25,241 bases of DNA from positions 1 through 25,241 of the IMG/VR virus record IMGVR_UViG_3300010318_002693. One strand, written 5' to 3'. Both the position numbers and the translations under genes were made by a program. The notes beneath the pieces were generated by a model. That model did no database searches. It was not told where the DNA came from and worked only from the letters and a program-made list of their open reading frames with translations. Position 1 is the stretch's first letter. Each line of letters opens with the position of its first letter. The stretch comes from a virus. This document shows, piece by piece, positions 18,601 to 21,345 of this stretch.

Positions 18601-21316
18601 GACGTACGACACTACTTTTGTAAGGTTTGACTCCGACGTTGAAACTTTTGATACTGGTGCTCTTGAAGGCACCCAGCAATTCACTTTCTCTGTCTTTGTT
18701 AAGGGTTTTGGTAATTATAATTACGGAAAACTGCAACTTGAAGTAACTGGCACTAATCATGCTCCATTTACAGCATTTTTCAACTTCAATATGAATGATG
18801 GATCAATCGGATCTCTATTCCAAGATTATGCGGTTACAATCGATGATTTTGGAATGATTCCATCTGGTAATGATTGGTTTAGAGTATACATGACTATTAG
18901 CATTGGACAAGGTTTTAATACTCTACAAGTTAAACTCTTTAGCAGGAACAATTTTGGTCAAGAAGTCTATACTGGAAATAACTATGGTGGAATTTCTGCT
19001 TGGGGTGCAAAACTTGCTCAAGGCACTCTTGATCCATATCTATCTCAAAATAACATCACATATTACGCTGATGAGGACTACAATATTAAGTCTTTCATCT
19101 TAGATACTGTTGACACTTATATTGAAGATGCATTAGAGCAAACACTTCAAGAGCCCTCTCCAAATGCATCATTCTTTACATATACCAATTCCACTCTTGG
19201 TGCTCAATATAATGCTAATACATTCTCCAGAATGTCTAGAAGTCTAATTGATATTATTAGACAGCAAGTTAAACTGGATACTTATTATACAAATCTGAAT
19301 AATATCTCTGGCACGAGTATTCCTACCAGCACTTATGGCACTAGAAATATTCCAATACCTCTTGGTGGTGGAATAACTCAGGCAGATCATTTCTATGCTC
19401 TAAGCACAGACTCCTATGCTGAAGTCCAAAATGTCAGTGGAAATGAGGCTCGCGTAGTCAAGTCTTACACTAGATTCAGAATTGAAGGTGATATTACTGA
19501 TGGACCATTCACTATGAATGAAACTGTCCAGAAACAAGGTGATGCTGGTGTAACTGGCGTTGTCTATGGATTCTTTGAAGATGAAAACTTCTCTTATGTT
19601 GACATTGAAGTGACTGCTGGTACTTGGGCATTACTTGACACTATTGTTGGTGATGAAAATGGCACTACCGCACAAATTGGTGCCATCGAGACCAGAGTCC
19701 AAGTTAATGACTTGATTGGCAATTTTGAAACTAACATTGAGTGGAAGGGTTATACTTCTGGTGAAACTGGTGAAACAGTAACGTTCATTAAAGCAGAAGG
19801 TGCGGTAACGGATAACACTGGTGGTAAACTAAGTGTTGATACTGATAGTTTGGTTGGATCTTTTGAGACAACTAGTGTAGTTTATCCCGAAGCATCTAGA
19901 CAATACATCGATGTTATTCAATATGCTGGATTTGATCCTCAACTTGGCACCATCGTTTCTTCTCTTGGATATGAAAGATATCAACTATCTTACATTGGTA
20001 ATTTCCAGACGTTTGAAGTTAATAAGAGAGTATATAGAATTAATAATGGTATTTTGGATCCTAATGCTTATGGTGTAATTGTTGAAGTTGATACTCAAAA
20101 TAATTACATTTACGTCAATGTGATTTCTGGCACAATTTCTACTGGCAATATTGTTGGTGAATATGGAGATGGCACTACGGATCTTCGTGGATATGCAACT
20201 GTTGCTGCTAAGGTTACGACTACAGGCGCTGGTGCTGCAAGAATTCAGGATGTAAGGACCATTGGCATTTATAAGAGACTATATCTGACCGAATTGGTTG
20301 GTGTAATCAATAAGAGAGATGCAATTCAGGGTATTAATGGATTCCGCGCATCCATCTTTGCAAGTGGAGAATTGAAGGCTCGCGTGAAGAGATCCTTCAG
20401 AGGTTTTGATGGTGTCCAAACCACCTTCGATCTCACCACCAACAACGGTGATGCATACTTCCCCGATCCCGAAGGTCATATGTTGATCTTCGTCAACGGC
20501 ATTCTGCAACCTCCTGGTGCTGCCAATGCATATACAGCATTCTCCAACCAGATTCAGTTTACTGAGCCTCCTACCTCAGGATCTGTGTTTACTGGATTCT
20601 ACGTTGGTAAACTGAGACAGTTGGATGATATCTCCTTTGACTTCGACTCGCTTAGACAGTCCTTTAACCTCAAGCGTAACGGCGTTTTCTACTCGCTAAC
20701 GCTGACGGAAGGTGTCCAGTCCACCACGATCAGACCCGAAAATAATATTATCGTTTCTCTCAACGGTGTTATTCAGGAACCTGGAGTTGGTTTTGAGATT
20801 GTTGGTTCTAGAATTATCTTCTCTGAAATTCCTCGCGTGGGATCGACCTTTGTCGCATTCTCCTACGTTGGATCTGAAGCGGACGTTGATGCTGCTGAGG
20901 TTGTCCCACCAATCGAGCCTGGTGATCTTCTCCAGATTGATGGTGAAACCGAAGATCGTGAAGTTGCCGTTATTGAATCGTCCAACTCGCTAATTACCTT
21001 CGATTATCTTGGATCTGTCTTTGGTAAGGATGCTGCAGCAACTGCAGTATTAACAACTGGTGTCCTGGATAAAGTATTCGTTACCGCTCCTGGATCTGGT
21101 TACACTTCCAGACCAAACGTCAGAATCGACTCTATCTCTGGTTTTGATGCTCAAATCAAGGCACTAGTTGGTGTTGGTGGTGTAGTTGTTTCTAGTGCTG
21201 GTAGCGGTTATCAAGAAACTGCGATTGCGGTTGAAACGACAGTTGATGATGATTGGGTTGCACCCGATTTGAGCCTCTATGGCGAAGAGGTTATTGATCC
21301 TGAGATCATTCAGTAA
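3236..21316 (+). CDS. Giant modular baseplate/tail structural protein, 6026 aa
   Basis: A single intact frame of 18,081 bases encodes a protein of roughly 640-650 kDa. It begins 5 bases after gp6, where T4 has gene 7 (gp7 is 1032 aa), so a baseplate-attached role is inferred from position and from its N-terminal module. I see, in order: baseplate-type module half A, two beta units, eight G-x-G-Y repeats, module half B, YHYH-like half A, six more repeats, YHYH-like half B, an EF-hand-type loop, a propeller-like region, LamG-like domain 1, a cupredoxin-like remnant, more G-x-G-Y repeats, a YYQDFSY motif, a beta unit, LamG-like domain 2, four cysteine-bearing repeats, a carbohydrate-binding-like jelly roll, two beta units and two final repeats. 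The content suggests a long adhesin or periphery of the baseplate. Codon style is uniform apart from about 20380-20940. Proteolytic maturation is possible but not visible. Calling it gp7 would go beyond the sequence. Confidence 0.92.
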   Translation: MTINKVSQSVKSLTPQFIEDDNPLFSKFIEYYYRSQEKTGYGQNILNQFLSYMDIDKLNVDILDGATKVVESIDASADTIIVENIDSFLENDGTVLIDDEVIYYEKAVASPSVALSPGISYEQVKLKWNILSNPINNFDGVTQRFPLLSQDNPVAPPSAAHLLIKLYGRYLIPDIDFTVEGDDVIFTVAPREKLISDDAVETSVIFYNGFVENTIYTLDNISSQFTSGKKSFSISRGGQSYQPIVDEYVIAYYDGTLLTPKTDYSFDGNLITFSFEPIPGRLLHLFSIEAPIPSFGSGAVGYSRVNDVGQITSIEVSNTGSGYKIEYPPKITINSERGQNASARPLINGIEKVTLLEGGRGYSSTNPPTVSIEDPTEDGAALPKIEAVVENGSVTSLNVINSGSGYTFTPRLSFVQPGGAELRKPTLIAGSVAGPINILNPGQGYTTAPAIYVDEPTGENGIKASLRAVVTDGKITSVEILNAGQGYEIEPRIAVIDPVGAQVLETRVDGNGRVINIELLNGGSGYEDIPSVYIVDNRVDPITGAYAGGSGATAAAAIFNGQITDINVTNFGSGYSADFPPKVVIQSPPKASASAEIGLGKVTGFAIIQSGEGYEKCRLEGCARAASGISGYTEDGNVRFTNNTVAAAHSKDSEVKCLDSLFVKRLLDKFTEQYLPDVPQLDYKSIDVRNAIKNIKTFYSTKGTSFSVAYLFKLLYGENVSISYPRDQIIKPSAATWSINTVLRAKLVSGNPVDIQDGLLQQLEDIADANVKPASALVENYISIKTSESEIYELVLSEETIDGNFVVPYKTKLAEPLTETTDIITVDSTIGWPERNGEFIIGGSEVVRYKEKSLNQFIECTRAISGVAQVWDSATEVSSNFRVYINKDTAQEVVMDITGIVDAQQTTLTDTGSYYLPGDKLSISKLGGTSQSPLLTTWLYNVKKLLEVESITFGGVNNQSATVTCASPHGLLVGDQVTVYGANPILYNGTFLVTSRDSTTVFQYRLPQPAAVEPQGNILISVDLNKGKSLNNAIQNTISPYTTNIQNSFFNDNYVYVASTGIPNYNIGPFPGSALLPGNQRKLNRFFQSPTTISTKTEIVPGSMGTWVNGVSMWSYKSTQTKTFGAVTSISINERGAGYDAANPPRITIEGGGGSGASANVVVDGSLDSVEVTNGGSGYTSSPLVSIVGGGGSGAAATAIITKGQVSRILVNQGGSGYTSQPQITIVGGGGSGAAGTASVRGPIKEVSINVGGASYTSEPKVVLSSGAGAVAQAIVNNGRIISIAIISAGSGYTTAPEVTIQGDGFGAVARATIDIDGENAGKVTGIEIINKGIGYSQGTTVINLTSVGQGATFTANVFKWTYNLQETTEFDSAKGAIFVGLNNQYGGEYAHLSNPQRLRYILGDNLFETSTGLIQEQEDQLDHSPIIGWAYDGNPVYGPYGYEDPTNQGSNIARMRSSYGLKTNLVYDEITNISPSRVDGPSLNDEPAGRFVEDYEYIFNGGDLDQYNGRFCKTPEFPDGRYCYFVTIDASDDGNPVFPYVLGSSYNSVVDQWNLVDSAVQQNIPTGVIRYRDPYENVDIDVERTPNASTNALTLENGDFLTFDVEDENRDGVITQDEIDDPDQIFEEAPLQLFDYFPKVKIDSKVDIEVETISKFENAAVTGFTIENAGQNYQINDRLIFDNTDTDGQGASARVSRIVGESITNYTFETVEGINYGVLTTQQPHNLIAGDNIFVDYTPIMNNTNKEFVVRQYKGIEEIKITQTGSGYNSDIPPTIVVDGDGESGQVEAVVSSVGSISSFNIINSGNGYTRNPRLILSHPQIFKKADYYISLLENNNYVKINDVVVNDAKEVFICGKSTDAQGDTVGFVAKLSATGNKDWQRTLEATAPSPGPTYMEFNKLYVDGNNIWVVGNSRPNISVLDAYNPDVVLAKYTQAGNGLSATIDFQRAYAGISGSTRADVVTSLEKLSDTRFIMGGYTNTNSGSPYDAFLAVVDTSGSFVAKRKLASNNKSEKITSIKKTDNGVYFSIETALSANGVDVNTGIGKVSISTSLISVDWIKEVSNSTYSFLDSSLDADEFGEFYLSATLREKASDTTRDSFWVGKFDADASAIWNYRYLAGNSQISLAQKCKVDIFGNLNVAYTQQDAATDDIFVGNVKIRYDGKIVKHTVNNFDTDGTKENNIEGLVVNSIDVDNSGDVHIFGQTKWNRNEVITAFDGNANDITTHHTIEVVGETNGGAEYADNVLKLFGYTTGNQAVWDNSYVKVPAATLGEKFNGDFTIEFLLYKEAANSQTLSQTVQTLIGIGGARDTSGGLWMGYDIASGELQLVISNNTTALTSAGAGLSSTQVTMFADNTWQLIGLKKEGDVFTGYVNGIQVFTGSVSNTSLGDKDLYIGNQIGWGATATDFLATYQGQYYLKNLRVKNRAVTPTTPSDITTIPSNGAFGFAYDWTDDAWFTAYLARYDWIDYVGYGLKVDKDSDAERVGSLGIITNTQIDLSRSVVPPVTGVALTINNVGYALGSAGFQTLDFNDATITYSQDTLTIASTRDVWSSRTATVPSPGSQKVIAEAIVRDRYYFKVTDTLKIDNVQELTINQDFKFTVGAKLTLSTDGGSFINSGYIVDVDSENNKVYLAVNINEWSNDLNTGRLTTSRFDEQETFGIRGPIPNDVNEITNYVFTDVVNTTPGTFDIDLNDYNLDRTENPGAGDLDSFAVFKPYDVNDYSIFIEEVAGGSAFIPGSVVSVPSNQVTYNADYNTIQITGLTGVLRITVATNLTKILQATAVANSDLVYVVTDGTHYLSVGENIFVDGNPSQEINSVVYDEYDGSFFVESVISIKEFTYRLPETAVTLPASTASNVSIFIKSPTLKMYYGHQYIFDLSHSSLAGSNLSFSKDSLYKLEYSFNSIERVGTPGVQGGGVTPTVKLKVDRGILTNISYYFDPSRTGEDSPVTEGSYLDVVDSPYVGTFEVTSTSGGTITTGDNTMRFKLVNEPEGDADVAQAKYTTSSEKAVGSIGDIRIVNAGGFYTRLPVVTGILSNRKIERIQINDPGTEYAVGRYDSVPIAGDGEGGLVSIIVEDTTDDEGNTIQGQITSVTVTAAGKGYTTASIDVESIDGILGPGLTGSGADLEVVIPPFGTGASIFTKGTNVGKIKKLQNNNFGYDYTHDYTLRPEITFPINAQLTSTSILANITVTDPGSGYSQAPAVIITGGGGSGATAEATIKNGRLDQIIVKDPGSGYSSTPTVSLRSSFNYVVNLDLGILQFAFPHGIQNGAEVTLNVVDTGDGAEFPLASGALGRLNGNTTYYAIAGAAQSLEGDQLRLAITPTNAELGDAIAFANAGTGRQQVLTESFGATAEANVVTSTFLEGELVYQGATFETATATGYVSTNSGWQVGPRILKIVDYDGEFFEGERITGVISKSSGIISDLNIATGVLEIGPITKTTGQFIDDVGKPSEIIQKIQDSYYYQDFSYAIDSSVSISEWKDIVLKNVHPASFKVFGQLNVSDSGFIPNKELSFELTKSVELAREAIVPNIQNFALVEPIYQEFNNTEVLFRQKRLTSSENILTSVVQRLDDISELFDGVRISFPLTINGNNVVANANQLMIVLNGVIQTPNVAFEVQSDSIVFSEPPAPPASVKYVNVTVEQIDTFYYVFLNESGFDPRPGDQIVGITTGARATVTKVDPLAVSTTVNGVTTTVNYTRFAAYPTEGTFDLAGNELCTISAVGFSGNLESITAITNNGLFQFGETVRNFDGDTAKVEEINLAKGQETPLAKLRYTVGTSTLNLEVIASDGTLGPIADGVFEVGQNYQLASEIFTVNGITNNNDSTILAVSRAQLGTTAIAHLENTPLYGTDIEITDKLILSKTTGTYQSTPGLYDIQLNDVIIAAGSNVVARVTATSPYQDPTTQEFIPQVNISEGSSFFGFLFNRITSTTYPNIVLDDLSQSQVSIVNYTDNSTAFDNIFPANEIISNYVITTTNQTGNLSENEFIRNYKIDFGSPKTGYDFGPSQPAAIRKLTFKNSVGDGFFSAGQVIRTETSKAEVIGYNQARKTLYLGRLGRSTGTGEDVHKFTFSGNAALSTDQKRFGLTSLYLDGTGDILEEASSSDYAIGSSNYTLEMWIRADAAALTGTANLIDMRAGGVDVAMRLFLDNGQVRFNVNGTDLLNSGTTLINNDTWTHIAVVRDGTDIELFVGGVSVGTSTDGSNYAAKPMKIGAAFNLGNEYTGYIDEIRFSNNARYTAAFTPFSGFFQGDANTLLLLHFEGADGQTYADDWSGTATWTNGDEFANDSILATTRSSSATPSGFAGKSFRYLDAADLILANKDFIAAEAVYQLENSSPYAPFSVPGGTATYVGYVAQMLTEIADDLRNGSNSNIWDIADLYVDREANPITVQRVDGEETEAVWLFNLASTFAKSAINNQTITVTGSHGLTQTVDNTITDSGDDGNGAYTSGDCADVQTTIDNLTDILTDTIDNAVLGVPVDHLASVTRVTPAYEFQGGSVDAFFEVPFTITQVDNPNEYVYTNQIDADTRYRFFDGANLIRLNRGAIVDKAAYDMLQRYPDLATDMPRNGDGTGSGTTRCKTDLGLILDNLVKDIEVGGNFNTITAIKSYLGANDEIEYIRLQLLQSLYAHTRLGYYMKQAITGDLDDTNTDQIIIGDWGITNDPGGCANVKTAIDTLIDLANDTLAPTGHRFRDGGDLLYFNRDFIADEALGITDAEFQYSLNGVIYNGFQYPDGINGRNRCKVDISLTLDSVISDLLTGGNSNTIKALEYYINASGGIVFVEDELLATVYAYQQVKFLGAKAINNLLVPNPGTLPVGAGEYFRQYATDANGNIIEPYRDTTITDSGDDSDPGYTSGDCVNVVNAFNTLMDILIDGLTPADTEGRASQRLVLFNRNYFSEELTNQVNTQWGAGSWTSEYQTFLDTVVDDVIHDSLITDTSSSNVLTTAVNVDYSIPTGNGFFAVGDAVSCSVNGVVVATATVLEVKSSREMVIGYITGGWTIFNARILGPNVTFFGGAYFTSNGPNNGLSPSYDWIDEVANVQTLSHARTITSTITGQVAGTNLWTNPEQLLNNWSTYYFIPYQDDQFSPDGILNAERYSASNTYQRHWIQRGYTLNPLQTYDTTFVRFDSDVETFDTGALEGTQQFTFSVFVKGFGNYNYGKLQLEVTGTNHAPFTAFFNFNMNDGSIGSLFQDYAVTIDDFGMIPSGNDWFRVYMTISIGQGFNTLQVKLFSRNNFGQEVYTGNNYGGISAWGAKLAQGTLDPYLSQNNITYYADEDYNIKSFILDTVDTYIEDALEQTLQEPSPNASFFTYTNSTLGAQYNANTFSRMSRSLIDIIRQQVKLDTYYTNLNNISGTSIPTSTYGTRNIPIPLGGGITQADHFYALSTDSYAEVQNVSGNEARVVKSYTRFRIEGDITDGPFTMNETVQKQGDAGVTGVVYGFFEDENFSYVDIEVTAGTWALLDTIVGDENGTTAQIGAIETRVQVNDLIGNFETNIEWKGYTSGETGETVTFIKAEGAVTDNTGGKLSVDTDSLVGSFETTSVVYPEASRQYIDVIQYAGFDPQLGTIVSSLGYERYQLSYIGNFQTFEVNKRVYRINNGILDPNAYGVIVEVDTQNNYIYVNVISGTISTGNIVGEYGDGTTDLRGYATVAAKVTTTGAGAARIQDVRTIGIYKRLYLTELVGVINKRDAIQGINGFRASIFASGELKARVKRSFRGFDGVQTTFDLTTNNGDAYFPDPEGHMLIFVNGILQPPGAANAYTAFSNQIQFTEPPTSGSVFTGFYVGKLRQLDDISFDFDSLRQSFNLKRNGVFYSLTLTEGVQSTTIRPENNIIVSLNGVIQEPGVGFEIVGSRIIFSEIPRVGSTFVAFSYVGSEADVDAAEVVPPIEPGDLLQIDGETEDREVAVIESSNSLITFDYLGSVFGKDAAATAVLTTGVLDKVFVTAPGSGYTSRPNVRIDSISGFDAQIKALVGVGGVVVSSAGSGYQETAIAVETTVDDDWVAPDLSLYGEEVIDPEIIQ
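3638..4108 (+). repeat. Tandem pair of 'NGVIQ' beta units (copies 1 and 2 of 5)
   Basis: Two consecutive units of about 75-83 residues share the order: F-D-G-V or similar entry, a polar strand, a hydrophobic strand (LLIKLYGRYLIPDIDF; YVIAYYDGTLLTPKTDY), then a D-x-I-x-F-type strand (GDDVIFTVAP; GNLITFSFEPIPG). Later copies at 13949-14180 and 20384-20893 carry the clearer consensus 'VxLNGVIQxPxxxFxVxxSxIxFSExP'. These first two copies are the most diverged. Confidence 0.6.
4124..5092 (+). repeat. G-x-G-Y repeat array 1 (eight copies)
   Basis: Codons for the G-x-G-Y tetrad start at 4193, 4310, 4442, 4559, 4685, 4802, 4949 and 5066. Four of the seven spacings are exactly 117 bases (39 residues); the others are 126, 132 and 147. 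The unit consensus is roughly 'I-x-x-I-x-V-x-N-x-G-S-G-Y-x-x-x-P-x-I-x-I' then a Gly/Ala-rich turn and a short strand. The repetition is at protein level; the DNA copies have diverged, so this is an old array. Such units occur in large bacterial and phage surface proteins and probably stack as beta structure. Confidence 0.85.
5192..5485 (+). other. Baseplate-type module, second half
   Basis: The segment contains LFVKRLLDKFTEQYLPDVPQ, IKNIKTFYSTKGTSFSVAYL and LLYGENVSISYP. This matches the remembered pattern 'F-x-x-x-F-x-x-x-x-L-P-x-I-P ... I-x-x-F-Y-x-S-K-G-T-x-x-S-Y-x-F-L-F-x-x-L-x-x-x-x-V-x-I-x-Y-P' of tail proteins in large myoviruses, where it follows the DID segment immediately. Here about 590 residues separate the halves. 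A GWPERNGEFIIGGSEVVRY beta motif follows at about 5720-5785. Confidence 0.65.
6374..6607 (+). other. YHYH-like domain, first half
   Basis: The segment has YVYVASTGIPNYNIGPFPG, then NRFFQSP, then a GSMGTWVNGVSMWSY ending. The YHYH family pattern I know runs 'I-x-S-N-G-L-P-x-H-x-x-G-x-F-P', 'F-R-I-P' and 'G-x-x-G-V-x-V-N-G-V-P-x-x-N-P', so order and spacing agree. The family's role is unknown; it is frequent in marine phage and bacterial surface proteins. The second half resumes at 7361 after a repeat array. Confidence 0.6.
6608..7318 (+). repeat. G-x-G-Y repeat array 2 (six copies)
   Basis: Tetrad codons start at 6641, 6761, 6878, 6992, 7103 and 7232, with spacings of 120, 117, 114, 111 and 129 bases. 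The first three copies are followed by a perfect glycine-rich turn (G-G-G-G-S-G-A). These are the most regular copies in the protein and look younger than array 1. The array separates the two halves of the YHYH-like domain. Confidence 0.85.
7361..7900 (+). other. YHYH-like domain, second half
   Basis: It opens with GGEYAHLSNP, which sits where the His-rich YHYH stretch should be, then PIIGWAYDGNPVYGPYGY (motif core at 7532-7564), matching 'I-G-x-x-x-D-G-x-P-I-Y-G-P'. Downstream DQYNGRFCKTPEFPDGRYCY and PVFPYVLGSSY complete the form seen in marine phage proteins. Only one His remains in the eponymous stretch, so any metal or catalytic role is doubtful here. Confidence 0.68.
8057..8092 (+). other. 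EF-hand-type calcium-binding loop
   Basis: Residues 1608-1619 of the giant protein read DENRDGVITQDE. Positions 1 (Asp), 3 (Asn), 5 (Asp), 6 (Gly), 8 (Ile), 9 (Thr) and 12 (Glu) all fit the canonical EF-hand or dockerin loop. The flanks are acidic but not clearly helical, so it may be an isolated calcium loop that stiffens a linker. Confidence 0.7.
8216..8698 (+). repeat. Degenerate G-x-G-Y copies with a PHNL beta motif
   Basis: A weak copy (ENAGQNYQINDRLIF) is followed by PHNLIAGDNIFVDY, one of five 'P-H-G-L-x-x-G-D-x-V' type motifs, then two good copies, TGSGYNSDIPPTIVV and SGNGYTRNPRLIL. This block links the YHYH-like domain to the propeller-like region. Confidence 0.65.
8711..9940 (+). 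other. Beta-propeller-like region
   Basis: About 410 residues show repeated 'V-x-x-D-x-x-x-N-x-x-V-x-G' plus 'x-A-K-L-x-x-x-G' strands: VFICGKS with FVAKLSATGNKDWQRTL; IWVVGNS with VVLAKYTQAG; RFIMGGYTNT with FLAVVDTSGSFVAKRKL; FYLSATLRE with FWVGKFDADASAIWNYRY; LNVAYTQQD with VGNVKIRYDGKIVKH; and VHIFGQTKW. That makes about six blades of 60-70 residues, in the style of delta-60 or SBBP propellers. No catalytic residues stand out; a binding or spacer role is likely. Confidence 0.55.
9953..10540 (+). other. LamG/concanavalin-like domain 1
   Basis: The segment contains FNGDFTIEFLLYKE, a LIGIGG strand, GLWMGYDIASGELQLVI, WQLIGLKKEGDVFTGYVNGI and YLKNLRVKNRAV. This order is the LamG-like jelly-roll pattern of 'x-F-T-I-E-x-W', 'W-x-x-I-x-x-x-R-x-G-x-x-x-x-Y-V-N-G' and 'Y-x-x-x-x-R-I-x-x-x-A'. 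Such domains in phage tails usually bind carbohydrate or protein on the host surface. Confidence 0.7.
11840..12067 (+). other. Cupredoxin-like remnant without copper ligands
   Basis: MYYGHQYIFDLSHSSLAGSN followed by LSFSKDSLYKL resembles the 'R-G-x-T-Y-x-F-D-x-S-x-x-S-x-x-H-P-x-x-F-S' opening of the cupredoxin-like domains at 22258-22572 and 24248-24604. The strand that should hold the Cys-x-x-His pair reads NISYYFDPSRTG and lacks both. Assignment rests on this pattern only. Confidence 0.4.
12260..12990 (+). repeat. G-x-G-Y repeat array 3
   Basis: Degenerate copies (NAGGFYTRLPVV; PGTEYAVG; AGKGYTTASIDV) lead to two clean ones with tetrads at 12824 and 12941, again exactly 117 bases apart; the first carries the G-G-G-G-S-G-A turn. 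A Tyr/His stretch, NNFGYDYTHDYTLRP, interrupts the array at about 12710-12750. Confidence 0.78.
13628..13738 (+). other. YYQDFSY tail-protein motif
   Basis: YYYQDFSYAIDSSVSISEW followed by VHPASFKVFGQ matches a motif I recall from many marine phage tail proteins ('Y-Y-Q-x-x-S-Y-x-I ... W ... H-P-x-G-x-x-x-F-G'). No fold or role is known to me. It closes a run of 'G-E-x-I-x-G-x-x-S' beta hairpins from about 13330. Confidence 0.5.
13949..14180 (+). repeat. 'NGVIQ' beta unit (copy 3 of 5)
   Basis: It begins RLDDISELFDGVRISFPL, then has MIVLNGVIQTPNVAFEV and SIVFSEPPAPP. The LDDIS entry is shared with copy 5 at 20621, and LNGVIQ is shared exactly with that copy. It stands alone in the middle of the protein, whereas the other four occur as pairs near the ends. 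Confidence 0.7.
15434..16075 (+). other. LamG/concanavalin-like domain 2
   Basis: The segment contains FGLTSLYLDGTGDIL, NYTLEMWIRADAA, WTHIAVVRDGTDIELFVGG, MKIGAAF and GYIDEIRFSNNARYTAAFTP, then LLLLHFEGADGQ. This is a fuller match to the LamG-like jelly roll than domain 1, including the W-T-H-I-A-x-x-R-D-G strand and the I-D-E-I-R-x-S exit. A host-surface glycan or capsid-decoration role is inferred. Confidence 0.8.
16163..18062 (+). repeat. Four-copy helical repeat with paired cysteines
   Basis: Copies begin at 16163, 16829, 17309 and 17888 (the last is truncated). Each opens with 'R-x-x-D-x-x-D/N-L-I-x-x-N-R/K-x-x-I-x-x-E-A' (DAADLILANKDFIAAEA; FDGANLIRLNRGAIVDKAA; DGGDLLYFNRDFIADEA; LVLFNRNYFSEE). 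Copies 2 and 3 continue with R-C-K-x-D, a helix 'L-x-x-I-x-x-D-L-x-x-G-G-N-x-N-T-I-x-A', a second helix with an A-x-x-Y tail, and G-x-C-x-N-V leading to a leucine-rich helix. Copies 1 and 3 share TITDSGDD and YTSGDC almost exactly. I know of similar units in other cyanophage structural proteins but no named fold. Confidence 0.75.
18422..19057 (+). other. Carbohydrate-binding-like jelly-roll domain
   Basis: It starts GTNLWTNPEQLLNNWS, has PDGILNAERY, QFTFSVFVKGFG, a WFRVYMTISIG strand and ends GISAWGAKLAQGTLDPYL. Phage tail and fibre proteins often carry a domain with the same order: 'N-L-L-x-x-S-E-x-x-x-x-W', 'A-P-D-G-x-x-x-A', 'x-F-S-x-Y-x-K', 'W-x-R-x', 'W-G-A-Q-L-E-x-G-x-x-x-x-Y'. These are predicted carbohydrate-binding modules. 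Confidence 0.65.
20384..20893 (+). repeat. Tandem pair of 'NGVIQ' beta units (copies 4 and 5)
   Basis: Copy 4 has FRGFDGVQTTFDLTT, MLIFVNGILQPPG and IQFTEPPTSGS. Copy 5, from 20621, has LDDISFDFDSLRQSFNL, IIVSLNGVIQEPGVGFEIVG and IIFSEIPRVGS. The pair mirrors the one near the N-terminus. The DNA here uses more C-ending codons than the surrounding gene. Confidence 0.75.
21056..21250 (+). repeat. C-terminal G-x-G-Y repeats (two copies)
   Basis: Tetrads start at 21092 and 21200 (108 bases apart): APGSGYTSRPNVRI and SAGSGYQETAIAV. They close the giant protein, followed by an acidic tail ending EEVIDPEIIQ. Confidence 0.75.
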
Positions 21317-21319
21317 ACA

Positions 21320-21327
21320 CATAAATA
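21320..21327 (+). promoter_or_regulatory. Late-promoter-like motif CATAAATA
   Basis: CATAAATA lies in the 29-base gap between the giant gene and the tail-fibre gene, 18 bases before the ATG at 21346. It fits the T4-type late -10 element. A separate late promoter here would let the two downstream genes be expressed without the 18-kb upstream message. An AGGGAA purine run touches the start codon, too close for ideal Shine-Dalgarno spacing. Confidence 0.5.
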
Positions 21328-21345
21328 ACTAAAAATTCTAGGGAA

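Noticed and set aside
21317-21345. Terminator between the giant gene and the tail-fibre gene
   Set aside because: There is no inverted repeat in these 29 bases; only a late-promoter-like motif and an A-rich run are visible.
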